A stretch of DNA of 24,690 bases. Origin: an uncultured Erwinia sp. Its GTDB lineage: Bacteria; Pseudomonadota; Gammaproteobacteria; Enterobacterales; Enterobacteriaceae. Below are positions 1 through 6,313 of this stretch, in pieces; positions within the stretch are counted from its first letter, which is position 1; each line of letters begins with the position of its first letter. The notes beneath the pieces are model-generated. The model was not told the DNA's origin and searched no databases. It saw only the letters and a program-made list of their open reading frames with translations. A program made the translations under genes and the position numbers. The DNA lies in NCBI GenBank assembly GCA_946221915.1, contig CAMIKG010000066.1, forward strand, positions 1 through 24,690, given 5' to 3'.

Positions 1-23
1 ATAAAAAATATAATCCCCTAGTT

Positions 24-623
24 TTAAGAAAATGCAGCAGCTACGTTTCTTAATTCAGATAGTTGTTCTGGTTTATCATTTTGAACAATATCTTCATTTA
101 TTTTCATTATCACAGCCTTAATAACGTCAGTATTCTTTTTAAGCTTTTGTCTCTCCATTATTGCATTGAGTTCGTCAAGCTGATTAGTATTTATTTTCAT
201 AGAAATTCTTTTGGATGCCTTTGCCTTAGCAAATTCATCATTTAAAAATTTAGACAGTCCATGTTGATCGTAGCGGCCAGAATTCAAAGCATGTATATAA
301 TACAGTATAAGAGAACGATTAAAACTTTCATCTAGAGCAGGATTTATTTTTTGAGTTGCTACGTTTAAGACATCTAAAAAATGTGCTGGAACTCGGACTT
401 CTACAGAAGACTTTATTTTGTTGTATTCAGCCTTAATTTTGGGGGTTGACTGGGCTGGAATACTTACAACATCATGGCATTTATCACAAACGGCAGCTAA
501 TATATTTTTAACCGTAGCACTTTTATCGCTAAAGTCAACATTACGCAATAAGTAAGTGGCTTCACTTCTCCCGCAATTGTGGCAGATTACCTGTCGTTTA
601 TCCCCTTCTTTAACTATTCTCAT
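24..623 (-). CDS. MqsA-like zinc-finger antitoxin with two predicted ribbon-helix-helix domains
   Basis: The 199-residue product has an N-terminal zinc-finger pattern, Cys14-x2-Cys17 and Cys46-x2-Cys49, like the N-terminal half of MqsA/YgiT antitoxins. MqsA has an Xre-type helix-turn-helix at its C-terminus. Here I instead see two segments with the strand-helix-helix pattern of ribbon-helix-helix DNA-binding domains: about residues 74-113 (VEVRVPA start) and 139-179 (RISMKINTNQ start). The gene follows the toxin-like gene by 11 bases on the same strand, the same toxin-first order as mqsR-mqsA. AAGGGAG lies just before the ATG. By family analogy the zinc-finger half would bind and neutralise the toxin and the RHH half would repress the operon. 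The zinc finger is directly visible; the double RHH is inferred from pattern. AT-rich, as is the rest of the island. Confidence 0.7.
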   Translation of the reverse strand: MRIVKEGDKRQVICHNCGRSEATYLLRNVDFSDKSATVKNILAAVCDKCHDVVSIPAQSTPKIKAEYNKIKSSVEVRVPAHFLDVLNVATQKINPALDESFNRSLILYYIHALNSGRYDQHGLSKFLNDEFAKAKASKRISMKINTNQLDELNAIMERQKLKKNTDVIKAVIMKINEDIVQNDKPEQLSELRNVAAAFS

Positions 624-634
624 ATCAATCTCCC

Positions 635-931
635 TTACTTATGAACGCTTATAAAAATAACATCTGGATCAATGAAAAAAAACTTCACATACCAATAACA
701 ACCATCTTTAAACGGGCGGCATATATGCACGTCTGTTGTGCTATCCTGATGATGAGGGCTACACTCATACTGAGTGCCGGATGTATTGCTTATCAAAGAG
801 ACAACATATTCTGCATCCACAACGCCAGCCGAAAACAGGTTTTTCTCATCGATATCAATTCTAGCAGCATGATCATAAGCACCAGATCTTAAGCATTGTA
901 TCGCTTCGTGTTTTACATCACTGAATCCCAT
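635..931 (-). CDS. MqsR-like toxin (RelE-fold ribonuclease family, putative)
   Basis: The product is 98 residues, the length of E. coli MqsR as I recall it. Its C-terminal half follows the MqsR pattern: an Arg-Pro at residues 72-73, then a Gly, then a Tyr-x-Lys strand at 81-83 (YVKFFF), and a final strand ending ISVHK. MqsR is an mRNA interferase cutting mainly at GCU. The lysine and glutamine recalled as functional in E. coli MqsR (about residues 56 and 68) are not obviously kept in an ungapped comparison, so specificity or activity may differ. A DUF4258-type RelE-fold toxin is the main alternative. The next gene on the strand is a zinc-finger antitoxin. GGGAAAGAG precedes the ATG, and an inverted repeat suited to autoregulation lies just upstream. 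Confidence 0.6.
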   Translation of the reverse strand: MGFSDVKHEAIQCLRSGAYDHAARIDIDEKNLFSAGVVDAEYVVSLISNTSGTQYECSPHHQDSTTDVHICRPFKDGCYWYVKFFFIDPDVIFISVHK

Positions 932-949
932 TACTCTTTCCCTATATTG

Positions 950-969
950 TGTACGATAAATGACGTACA
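950..969. promoter_or_regulatory. Candidate operator of the toxin-antitoxin operon
   Basis: TGTACG and CGTACA form a perfect 6-bp inverted repeat around an 8-base spacer, 18-38 bases before the toxin start codon. An RHH-type antitoxin would be expected to bind such a site and repress its own operon. It differs from the AACCT-N3-AGGTT palindrome described for MqsA, in line with the replaced DNA-binding domain. The functional role is inferred. Confidence 0.45.
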
Positions 970-1064
970 GTCAAATTTAATGTTATCGCATTATCAAGAT
1001 ACCAATAGTGTGGTAAATATACTTTATTATCATGCATTTAAAAAGATTAATTAAGTGTTGTTAT

Positions 1065-2478
1065 TTAATTTCTATTATGGAGACTCGATGGTTTAAGCCT
1101 TGGGGAGCTGTACTTCTTCGTCTGTTCTTGTTGTATGGATGGGGTGAGATCCATTCCGTTATTGGCCTCCGTCTGTTCACGTATAGGACGTCTTGGAAAA
1201 CGTCTGATCTCATCAGGTGTTGGACTATAAGTGTCACTGTTAAATCTGGCACGTCTCTCATGCTCAGCGCGTGGCACATAGATACCTTGAACCTCATCGA
1301 AGACATAGTTTTCAGCTATACGTTTATCGTGTTCAACATCGACTGAAACAGGGGCCGGTTTCTTTCTGGCCCAGACGAATTTCTCTTTTATGTATCCGAC
1401 TACCAACAGTGTGAAACGCTTGAACACGCCACTCTGACGAGGCTTAACCTGCTTTCTGTTACTTTTAACAGGAGCGCGTTTAAGTGCTCTGGTTGTTGAA
1501 GAGTATGGGGTTTTCAGTGCAGTGCGAGTATCAGGTGCAGGGGCCACCAGAAGAGGTTTCTGCGGGCTTGTAGATGAAGCTCTCCCTGCCCTATCCGGGA
1601 TAATAATTTCTTCCGGTTCAGCTAGTGCATGCACTCTAAAGCTGGCAACATCAACAACGATATCTAATGGCAGATCTTTAAAGGTAAAGTAGGCTTCGTC
1701 AGCTTCTTTTTTCAGCTCATCACGTATCGCTTGCTCTGCAGCACGTTGTTCCTGAGCTGCAACAGTTCCCCAGTGGTCACGAGGAATATGAAGTATTGGA
1801 TCGCGGTTTGTTTCAACAGCTATAGCTAGCTAGATTGCTTTCTCTTCGTTTGTAGAGGCTGCGGTAGCCAGTTCAAGGGCTTCCTCATACTGAACCCTGA
1901 TAGAACGGTGATCAATGCGCTCATCGTGACCATACAGTTGAATGAACTCATTACAGATGTCCTGCCAACCTTTACGCCAGCTATCAAGGGTTTCAGGTTT
2001 ATCCCACTCACGGACCTTTTTACCAAAGCCGGAAGAGAGAACCTCACGGGTTGTTCCCATGATATGGATATGCGGGTTATGACCATTAATATCGTGGATA
2101 ACAACATCGGCAATGATGCCTTGCTTGGTAAAGTGCTCAAGAACAAAAGCTGAAGTGAATTCAATGCTCTGTTCGGGTGTTAGCTCTGTCGGGAGAGCAA
2201 TCTTAAACTCTTTGGCAAGACGGGCATCTTTTCTCTTCTCTGAAGCCTCAACAGCATTCCAGAGTGTTTCACTGTCAACAATCAGGTCAGGTGGCGTGTT
2301 ATTCAGGAGCAAAAATCTGAGCAAAGGCAAGGTCCTTTTTATGCGCTGTTTTTCGACCACAAACTTCACCCGTTCTGTTATCGAAGAAAACTTTACGGTG
2401 ACGATATGCAGCAGAGTTGATCGAAGACTGACCTTCGCCTCTGCTGATGTTCTCCATTTTAAAACTGTATATCGCCAT
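1065..2478 (-). pseudogene. MobA/MobL-family (MOBQ) relaxase, interrupted
   Basis: MOBQ relaxases nick oriT and lead the transferred strand during plasmid or element mobilization. The start is the ATG at 2478 (MAIYSF), with GAGGAG 7 bases upstream. The N-terminus carries the family's AIYxF and SAAYR segments, including the likely catalytic Tyr4. The metal-binding His motif appears as GHNPHIHIMGTTRE, followed by GHDERIDHRS. There are two lesions. An extra base near 2301 makes TAA after IFAPE, and the next frame resumes with NTPPDLIV. An in-frame TAG at 1830-1832 interrupts the region after HRSIRVQ; the same frame then runs open to 1065 through VETNRDPILHIPRDHWG and a basic, proline-rich tail. 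Relaxase activity is probably lost. The intact catalytic motifs suggest recent decay, or sequencing error for the frameshift. Confidence 0.8.
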
Positions 2479-2539
2479 CCAAATACTCCTCAATGCAAAA
2501 TGCTGCTTTTCATTTTACGTAAGGAAAACGTTGGGGTTG

Positions 2540-2645
2540 ACGTTGACCTTGATTTTGTTTCCGAAGGAAACGGTTTTAGCCTGCGGCAGGCAACCGTCGG
2601 TTGACCCCACGGCATTAGAGCGAAGCGATAATGCGTAAGTGAGCA
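2540..2645. other. Candidate origin of transfer (oriT)
   Basis: This stretch lies directly upstream of the relaxase start. It holds a GTTTCC-GAA-GGAAAC hairpin (2557-2571), a GCCTG-CGG-CAGGC hairpin (2579-2591) and a GCATTA-N11-TAATGC inverted repeat (2612-2634) followed at once by GTAAGTGAGC (2635-2644). IncQ-type oriTs, as I recall them, have a GTTTC..GAA..GAAAC-like inverted repeat and a nic region like GTAAGTGCGC, so arrangement and partial sequence fit a MOBQ site. As an alternative for the last part, AATGC-N8-GCATT (2630-2646) is followed by a T-rich run and could be a rho-independent terminator. Confidence 0.4.
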
Positions 2646-3347
2646 TTGCTTTATTTTTTTTATCGCCATAAATGGCTCAAAAATAACGGCAATGTATAAG
2701 GCTTGCCTTTATTAATTAATACTAAATATATGAACATCTGTAAAACAAACCGCCGAATTAATCGGCGAAATATGGATGGGAGGGCGAAGTATCTCGCAAT
2801 ATTAACCCGATTGGGTTTTGACGGCGTCCGTAGGACAAAAAGAGTGTTAATTTATCCCGCCGAAAGGCGGGTGAATTTAAAAATACATAGAATAAAAAGA
2901 AAATGGTAATTTCCCTATTTCATAATGCACAGGCGAATATAAAAATTAGAGTAAGAAATCTAAAGGTGAGATGAAAAAAATTAATGAACAATATTAAGTG
3001 ACGCGGAGAGAATCGTTAAAAAATTTAGTGCGCGCTAGCACACGAGTGTACGATTATTAAAAATAGTTTTATTATGTTTTTAGAAATTAAAATGGTCTGT
3101 CTGTGTTGTTGTTTTAAATAATAAAAATAAAAAAATTGAATCATCTATCATAAACAGGGTGGAAATCTGCTTCAGCTAGTTATTATTAAAAACAATCACG
3201 AAGAGTTGCTTTTATCTAAGGATAAAACTTGATGCGAATTCCTTCACATAAGGTGAAAAAATTGTTTCCTTATGTTTAGAACTTGATGGTTATAAGTGGA
3301 TTGTGTATTTTATAAAGACTCATCACTCCGCTTAGAGGGCTAAAAAC
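2646..3347. other. Non-coding, AT-rich, hairpin-rich stretch
   Basis: No convincing gene. Four compact hairpins occur within about 120 bases: CGCCGA-N5-TCGGCG (2751-2767), AACCC-N4-GGGTT (2804-2817), GTCC-GTA-GGAC (2826-2836) and CCCGCC-GAAA-GGCGGG (2856-2871), the last a GNRA-type tetraloop. Further right, GTGC-N6-GCAC (3028-3041) is enclosed by AATCGT/ACGATT (3011-3055). A basic 59-68-codon frame over 2703-2909 is judged unlikely. The stretch could be a structured RNA, a leftover replication or transfer region, or the leader of the gene at 3348. Confidence 0.4.
2749..2872 (+). ncRNA. Candidate structured RNA (four consecutive hairpins)
   Basis: Four short perfect stems follow each other at 2751-2767, 2804-2817, 2826-2836 and 2856-2871, with GC-rich arms in an otherwise AT-rich background, and one closes on a GAAA tetraloop. 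This is unlike simple AT-rich spacer. No U-tract follows the last stem, and the strand is a guess. I do not recognise an RNA family; it might also be a protein-binding DNA region. Confidence 0.25.
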
Positions 3348-3965
3348 TTGTCAATCGATTTCACAAAACCTGTCACTATAATGACGGTAATAGTTTCTAT
3401 CTGTACGACTGCAGTTACCGTGGGGACAATAACAGCCACATCTGTATGGTATGTACGCTCTGGATATATTGAGCAATTGAACGATCGTCTTAGTGTGTAT
3501 GAAAAGTCATCAAGCTGGAAGCTTCCTGATACATTGGAAAGATTGAATACAGCATCAAAAAAATTAGAACTTACGTTAGATGAAAGAGCTAGTTTGCAGA
3601 ATAAAGAAAGAGAAGTCATCGAATTGAACTCGAAAAATGCAGATCTTATAAAAGAACTTAATGAAAAATCAGATAAATTAGCTGAGTCGAATAAGATGTT
3701 AGCTACTCTTACTAGCGAAGAGGATACATTTACATTAAGCGTTGGTGAAAGCCATCCATTGATTAAAAATGAAATTGTAATTGCACTGAAAAGTGTACTA
3801 CCTTCTAAAGGTTATTTTTCTTTTATGAATTATGACGTTGATCTTGATGTTGGGAATTATAAAGAGTATGGTTTTGGTAATAATAAGTGCAAGGTGTTTT
3901 TATCAAAAGTAAATTATAAAGCAGGAACAGTTGTGTTGACTAGCAGCTGCAGTCAATTGAAATGA
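3348..3965 (+). CDS. Membrane-anchored coiled-coil protein of unknown function
   Basis: The 205-residue product is not recognised. One long hydrophobic segment lies at about residues 9-36, without a clear signal-peptidase site. A heptad-like, charged coiled coil follows at about 60-123, then a small globular C-terminal domain (125-205) rich in beta-prone residues. Cys181 and Cys201 could pair if this domain is periplasmic. The start is the TTG at 3348, with AGAGGG 8 bases upstream; no better ATG is seen. The gene lies 71-74 bases ahead of the UDG-like gene on the same strand, so the two may be one unit. Membrane helix plus coiled coil is common in phage-defence sensors and effectors, but nothing in this sequence proves that role. 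AT-rich, island-like composition. Confidence 0.75.
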   Translation: MSIDFTKPVTIMTVIVSICTTAVTVGTITATSVWYVRSGYIEQLNDRLSVYEKSSSWKLPDTLERLNTASKKLELTLDERASLQNKEREVIELNSKNADLIKELNEKSDKLAESNKMLATLTSEEDTFTLSVGESHPLIKNEIVIALKSVLPSKGYFSFMNYDVDLDVGNYKEYGFGNNKCKVFLSKVNYKAGTVVLTSSCSQLK

Positions 3966-4039
3966 TATGAAATAGAAAAGAGGTTGGGAACCTTTATCAG
4001 TATTTAAATTATAACTCACGAAGGTGGCTAAATATTTTG

Positions 4040-4714
4040 ATGCGGAATAATAACCTAAAACAGCTTTATTTTAATAACATAGCAGCATTACACGCTTTTT
4101 GGGATAGTCATCATGAGCATGTTCTTCATGGTCCATTCCTTTTAAATATCGACAATTATTTTTACCAAAAAATTAAGTTAATGATTGTGGGGCAGGAAAC
4201 ATATGGGTGGAGTACTTCTGGCGAAGTTGAAACACAGATGATTGCTTATGAAAATTTTAATTTTGGGATGTCGTATGTAAGCAGTCCTTTCTGGAATGTG
4301 ATTAGAAAAATAGAACGAGGTCTTGAAGTTGAGCCGTATGCTATAGCTTGGTCGAATTTGAACCGTTTCGATGTTAATGCTGGCTCACCTGATCATACTG
4401 TTCTAGCAAAGCCGATTACTAAATTTGATTATATATTAAAGTCCGAAATTGACATTCTTACCCCAGATGTATGTATTTTATTCACAAACCATAAATATGA
4501 TAACCGAGTAGCGTCATTGTATGATGGTGTTGTTTTCGAAAACATAGAAAAATTACCTAATAAGCACTTTGCAAGACTACATCATCCAGATTTACCGAAA
4601 CACACCATAAGAGCACCACATCCCAGAACAATGAGAATGATGAAATGGGAGGATGCCTTCATCAAGGAGATCCGCAATATTAAGTATCTAATAACTAATG
4701 GTAAGTCATTCTAG
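4040..4714 (+). CDS. Uracil-DNA-glycosylase-fold-like protein, function unknown
   Basis: The 224-residue product contains KLMIVGQETYGW (about residues 46-57), which resembles UDG motif 1 (a hydrophobic strand followed by GQDPY-like residues), and RAPHPRTMRM (about 191-200), which resembles the HP(S)-type second motif. A hydrophobic strand PDVCILFTN lies between them. This order fits the UDG superfamily fold, which removes uracil or damaged bases from DNA, though the exact catalytic residues of known families are not clearly present. ATG at 4040 is used; a TTG at 4037 gives closer spacing to AAGGTGG (4021-4027). The upstream neighbour is a membrane/coiled-coil protein. In an island, a glycosylase-like enzyme could act on modified phage DNA, or it could be a binding protein that has lost catalysis. 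Family call moderate, role unknown. Confidence 0.6.
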   Translation: MRNNNLKQLYFNNIAALHAFWDSHHEHVLHGPFLLNIDNYFYQKIKLMIVGQETYGWSTSGEVETQMIAYENFNFGMSYVSSPFWNVIRKIERGLEVEPYAIAWSNLNRFDVNAGSPDHTVLAKPITKFDYILKSEIDILTPDVCILFTNHKYDNRVASLYDGVVFENIEKLPNKHFARLHHPDLPKHTIRAPHPRTMRMMKWEDAFIKEIRNIKYLITNGKSF

Positions 4715-4904
4715 CAAAGAAACATGTTTTCTATAATATGCAGGTCAGAATTGAAGCTAAGTTGATAAATATTGCGTTATGGAGTGTTAATATTGGTCTT
4801 GTACGTATTTGGGTGATTGGATAAAATATAACACCTTACTTATTGATTTATATATTTGTAGATTGTGTTAATACATGATCAGGAAATCAATACAAGGAGG
4901 TTTA

Positions 4905-5156
4905 ATGTTTAAAAATAACGATGAAGCCATCGATCTTGAAGCAAAACGATTACTTGATAATGGAATCTATACCGATCTTGAAAAAGCGTATACTGAAGCA
5001 GAAAAGATAATCACAGAAGTAAGATTTGAATTTAAAAAGAAACAGGAAAAGAAGCAATTCCGTTCCCGGATTAAATCAATCAAACGAGCACTTTCAGATG
5101 ATGAGTTCAGGAATAATGTCCCTTACAATCATAGAAATCAGTGGGGAAAAGAATGA
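4905..5156 (+). CDS. Small basic protein, putative mobilization accessory
   Basis: The 83-residue product is rich in Lys, Arg and Glu and predicted mostly helical, with KKKQEKKQFRSRIKSIKR at its centre. I do not recognise a named family. The start at 4905 (MFKNN) is preferred over an upstream in-frame ATG at 4875 because AAGGAGG sits 5-6 bases before it. The stop overlaps the next gene's start in ATGA, indicating translational coupling with a TraD/MobC-like gene. On that basis it is probably an accessory DNA-binding mobilization protein of the same element as the broken relaxase. Operon control would come from the 190-base AT-rich gap upstream, where I see no clear promoter. Confidence 0.65.
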   Translation: MFKNNDEAIDLEAKRLLDNGIYTDLEKAYTEAEKIITEVRFEFKKKQEKKQFRSRIKSIKRALSDDEFRNNVPYNHRNQWGKE

Positions 5157-5506
5157 ATAATGATGAAATAAAAAACACCTATTTAACAGGCAATGTCTTT
5201 CAGGAAAGCAGAAGTAGGCCAGAAGTAAAGAAAACACTCGACCAAAAAATTGCTGGAGCACAAAATAAACTCAATTATCTGAAAGCAAAAGAAAAAAGAG
5301 ATGATAAAAAAGAAAATACGCGAAAAAAAATAATTATTGGTGCAGAGGTTGCCAAGGTTTTAAACTGTGATATAAGTGAGGTAGATAAGCAATTACTCTT
5401 TGGTTTATTGTTAGAAGTTCCATCATTACATACGCACGATATTGAACGGTATAAAGTAAATGGACAAATCTACATTGAAAGAGTTCTCAAGAAATTCAGG
5501 CCATAA
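5153..5506 (+). CDS. TraD/MobC-like mobilization accessory protein
   Basis: The 117-residue product has a charged N-terminal half, then a segment of the pattern RKKIIIGAEVAKVL (about residues 58-71) followed by LLFGLLLEV. This resembles the RKxxLGxLVxKAGL..LxGxLL region of small TraD/MobD-type proteins encoded with MOBQ relaxases; these assist relaxosome assembly at oriT. The ATG at 5153 overlaps the upstream stop (ATGA) and is preferred over a GTG at 5141. A very long palindrome begins 16 bases after the stop. Because the relaxase at 1065-2478 is broken, this protein may now be without its partner unless a relaxase acts in trans. Confidence 0.55.
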   Translation: MNNDEIKNTYLTGNVFQESRSRPEVKKTLDQKIAGAQNKLNYLKAKEKRDDKKENTRKKIIIGAEVAKVLNCDISEVDKQLLFGLLLEVPSLHTHDIERYKVNGQIYIERVLKKFRP

Positions 5507-5522
5507 AATCATTTCACGTCCG

Positions 5523-5566
5523 AACAGCTTTCCGGCTTAAAACTTGTTTTAAGCCGGGGAGCTGTT
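5523..5566. repeat. 44-base palindrome (long hairpin), possible transfer or protein-binding site
   Basis: CCGGCTTAAAAC (5532-5543) and GTTTTAAGCCGG (5546-5557) pair perfectly around TT. Outside them AACAGCT (5523-5529) pairs with AGCTGTT (5560-5566), and the two intervening positions are T-T against G-G, which would be wobble pairs in RNA, giving about 21 pairs. No U-tract follows on either strand, so it is not a canonical terminator although it lies between two convergent genes. Nearby, the minus strand of 5580-5597 reads GGCTACCGCGCCCTCTGG, whose GCGCCCTC resembles IncQ/IncP nic cores. An oriT role is therefore possible but unproven. Confidence 0.6.
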
Positions 5567-5634
5567 GAGCAAGCCCCAGAGGGCGCGGTAGCCAATTTTT
5601 ACCACCATCCTTGGCAGCAAGTTAAAACACTTAA

Positions 5635-6033
5635 TCAAATAGCAAAATCTTCCAGAACCTTACCGATTTCCAGTGCAGCTGCAATCACCTTTGGTGTACG
5701 TCCCTGACCCGTCCATGTCTTTTCATCGCCATTTTCATCAATGTATTTGTATTTTGCAGGACGAGGAGCACGAACAGCAGCAGGACGTGAAGATTTAACA
5801 TTACCCAGCAGCTCAGATGGGTCAATACCATCCTCCAGCAGCTGTGCACGCAGGGCTTCGATTTTTCCCTGACGTTCAGCATTTTGTTGCTTTGCGATTG
5901 TCTCTTCTTGGCGTTTGTCCTGAACAATCGCTGTGAATTTTTCGAGTATCTCTTCCAGTGTAGCTAAATCTGTTTCTCGTGCCTGAGCGCGAAGTGTACG
6001 GATGTTATTGAGAGCTTTAATAGCGTCAGTCAT
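5635..6033 (-). CDS. H-NS-family nucleoid-associated protein (island copy)
   Basis: The 132-residue product matches H-NS over its length. An N-terminal oligomerization helix region (ALNNIRTLRAQARE, residues 7-20) and a charged linker with LLEDGIDPSELL (65-76) lead to the C-terminal AT-hook-like DNA-binding domain with YIDENGDEKTWTGQGRTP, where Gln110-Gly111-Arg112 is the minor-groove motif. The chromosomal H-NS differs in the second helix and C-terminal tail, so this looks like an accessory paralogue of the kind found on plasmids and islands. Such proteins silence AT-rich foreign DNA and can heterodimerise with H-NS or StpA. The ATG follows AGGAT by about 9 bases. It probably keeps the AT-rich cargo around it silent; that role is inferred. 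Confidence 0.9.
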   Translation of the reverse strand: MTDAIKALNNIRTLRAQARETDLATLEEILEKFTAIVQDKRQEETIAKQQNAERQGKIEALRAQLLEDGIDPSELLGNVKSSRPAAVRAPRPAKYKYIDENGDEKTWTGQGRTPKVIAAALEIGKVLEDFAI

Positions 6034-6313
6034 TGTCTTTTATCCTGAATGTATAAGAACAATATAATGATACCATAAAACGTATAGAACCTGAAAAACT
6101 CAACCTCCCGTAGATATTATTGTTAAGTCTTTTTTGATTATATAAGTATCAGTCTCGATCTGATTTTTATTTTTGTTAATTTGTTTTTTCGTCAAGTGAA
6201 AATAAAAATTGGTGAGTGAATTTTTTTTGATTTTTTTATGAGGTTTTTTATGCTTTTACATGTAAAAACGTTAGGTGGCCGCTCGATAGTGTCTTGTATG
6301 AATAGAGGGGGGA
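6034..6313. other. AT-rich spacer upstream of the hns-like gene
   Basis: This 280-base gap separates the end of the PIN-like gene from the start of the hns-like gene, both on the minus strand, so it should hold the hns-like promoter. It is dominated by A and T runs and contains a perfect 14-bp palindrome, TTTTACATGTAAAA (6254-6267). Runs of this kind suit H-NS autoregulation. I see no gene in it. Confidence 0.45.

Noticed and set aside
1032..1346. Open frame of 104 codons on the plus strand
   Set aside because: It lies opposite the C-terminal part of the relaxase reading frame, has no good ribosome-binding site and no recognisable protein pattern.
2299..2330. Programmed +1 frameshifting in the relaxase
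   Set aside because: The site (CCT GAA TAA) lacks a known slippery or stimulator signal, and the separate in-frame TAG further on makes decay the simpler explanation.
2113..2604. Plus-strand frame of 163 codons over the relaxase start region
   Set aside because: It is antisense to the relaxase catalytic region with its clear HNPHIHI motif, so it is a shadow.
2703..2909. Basic 59-68-residue frame on the plus strand
   Set aside because: No ribosome-binding site, extreme Arg/Lys content and complete overlap with four hairpins. It reads better as structured non-coding DNA, though it cannot be fully excluded.
2971..2997. Eight-codon frame (MKKINEQY) after AAAGGTGAG
   Set aside because: The ribosome-binding sequence touches the ATG and no downstream gene is close enough for a leader peptide.
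3231..3278. Fifteen-codon frame (MRIPSHKVKKLFPYV) after AAGGAT
   Set aside because: Too short to support without conservation or expression data.
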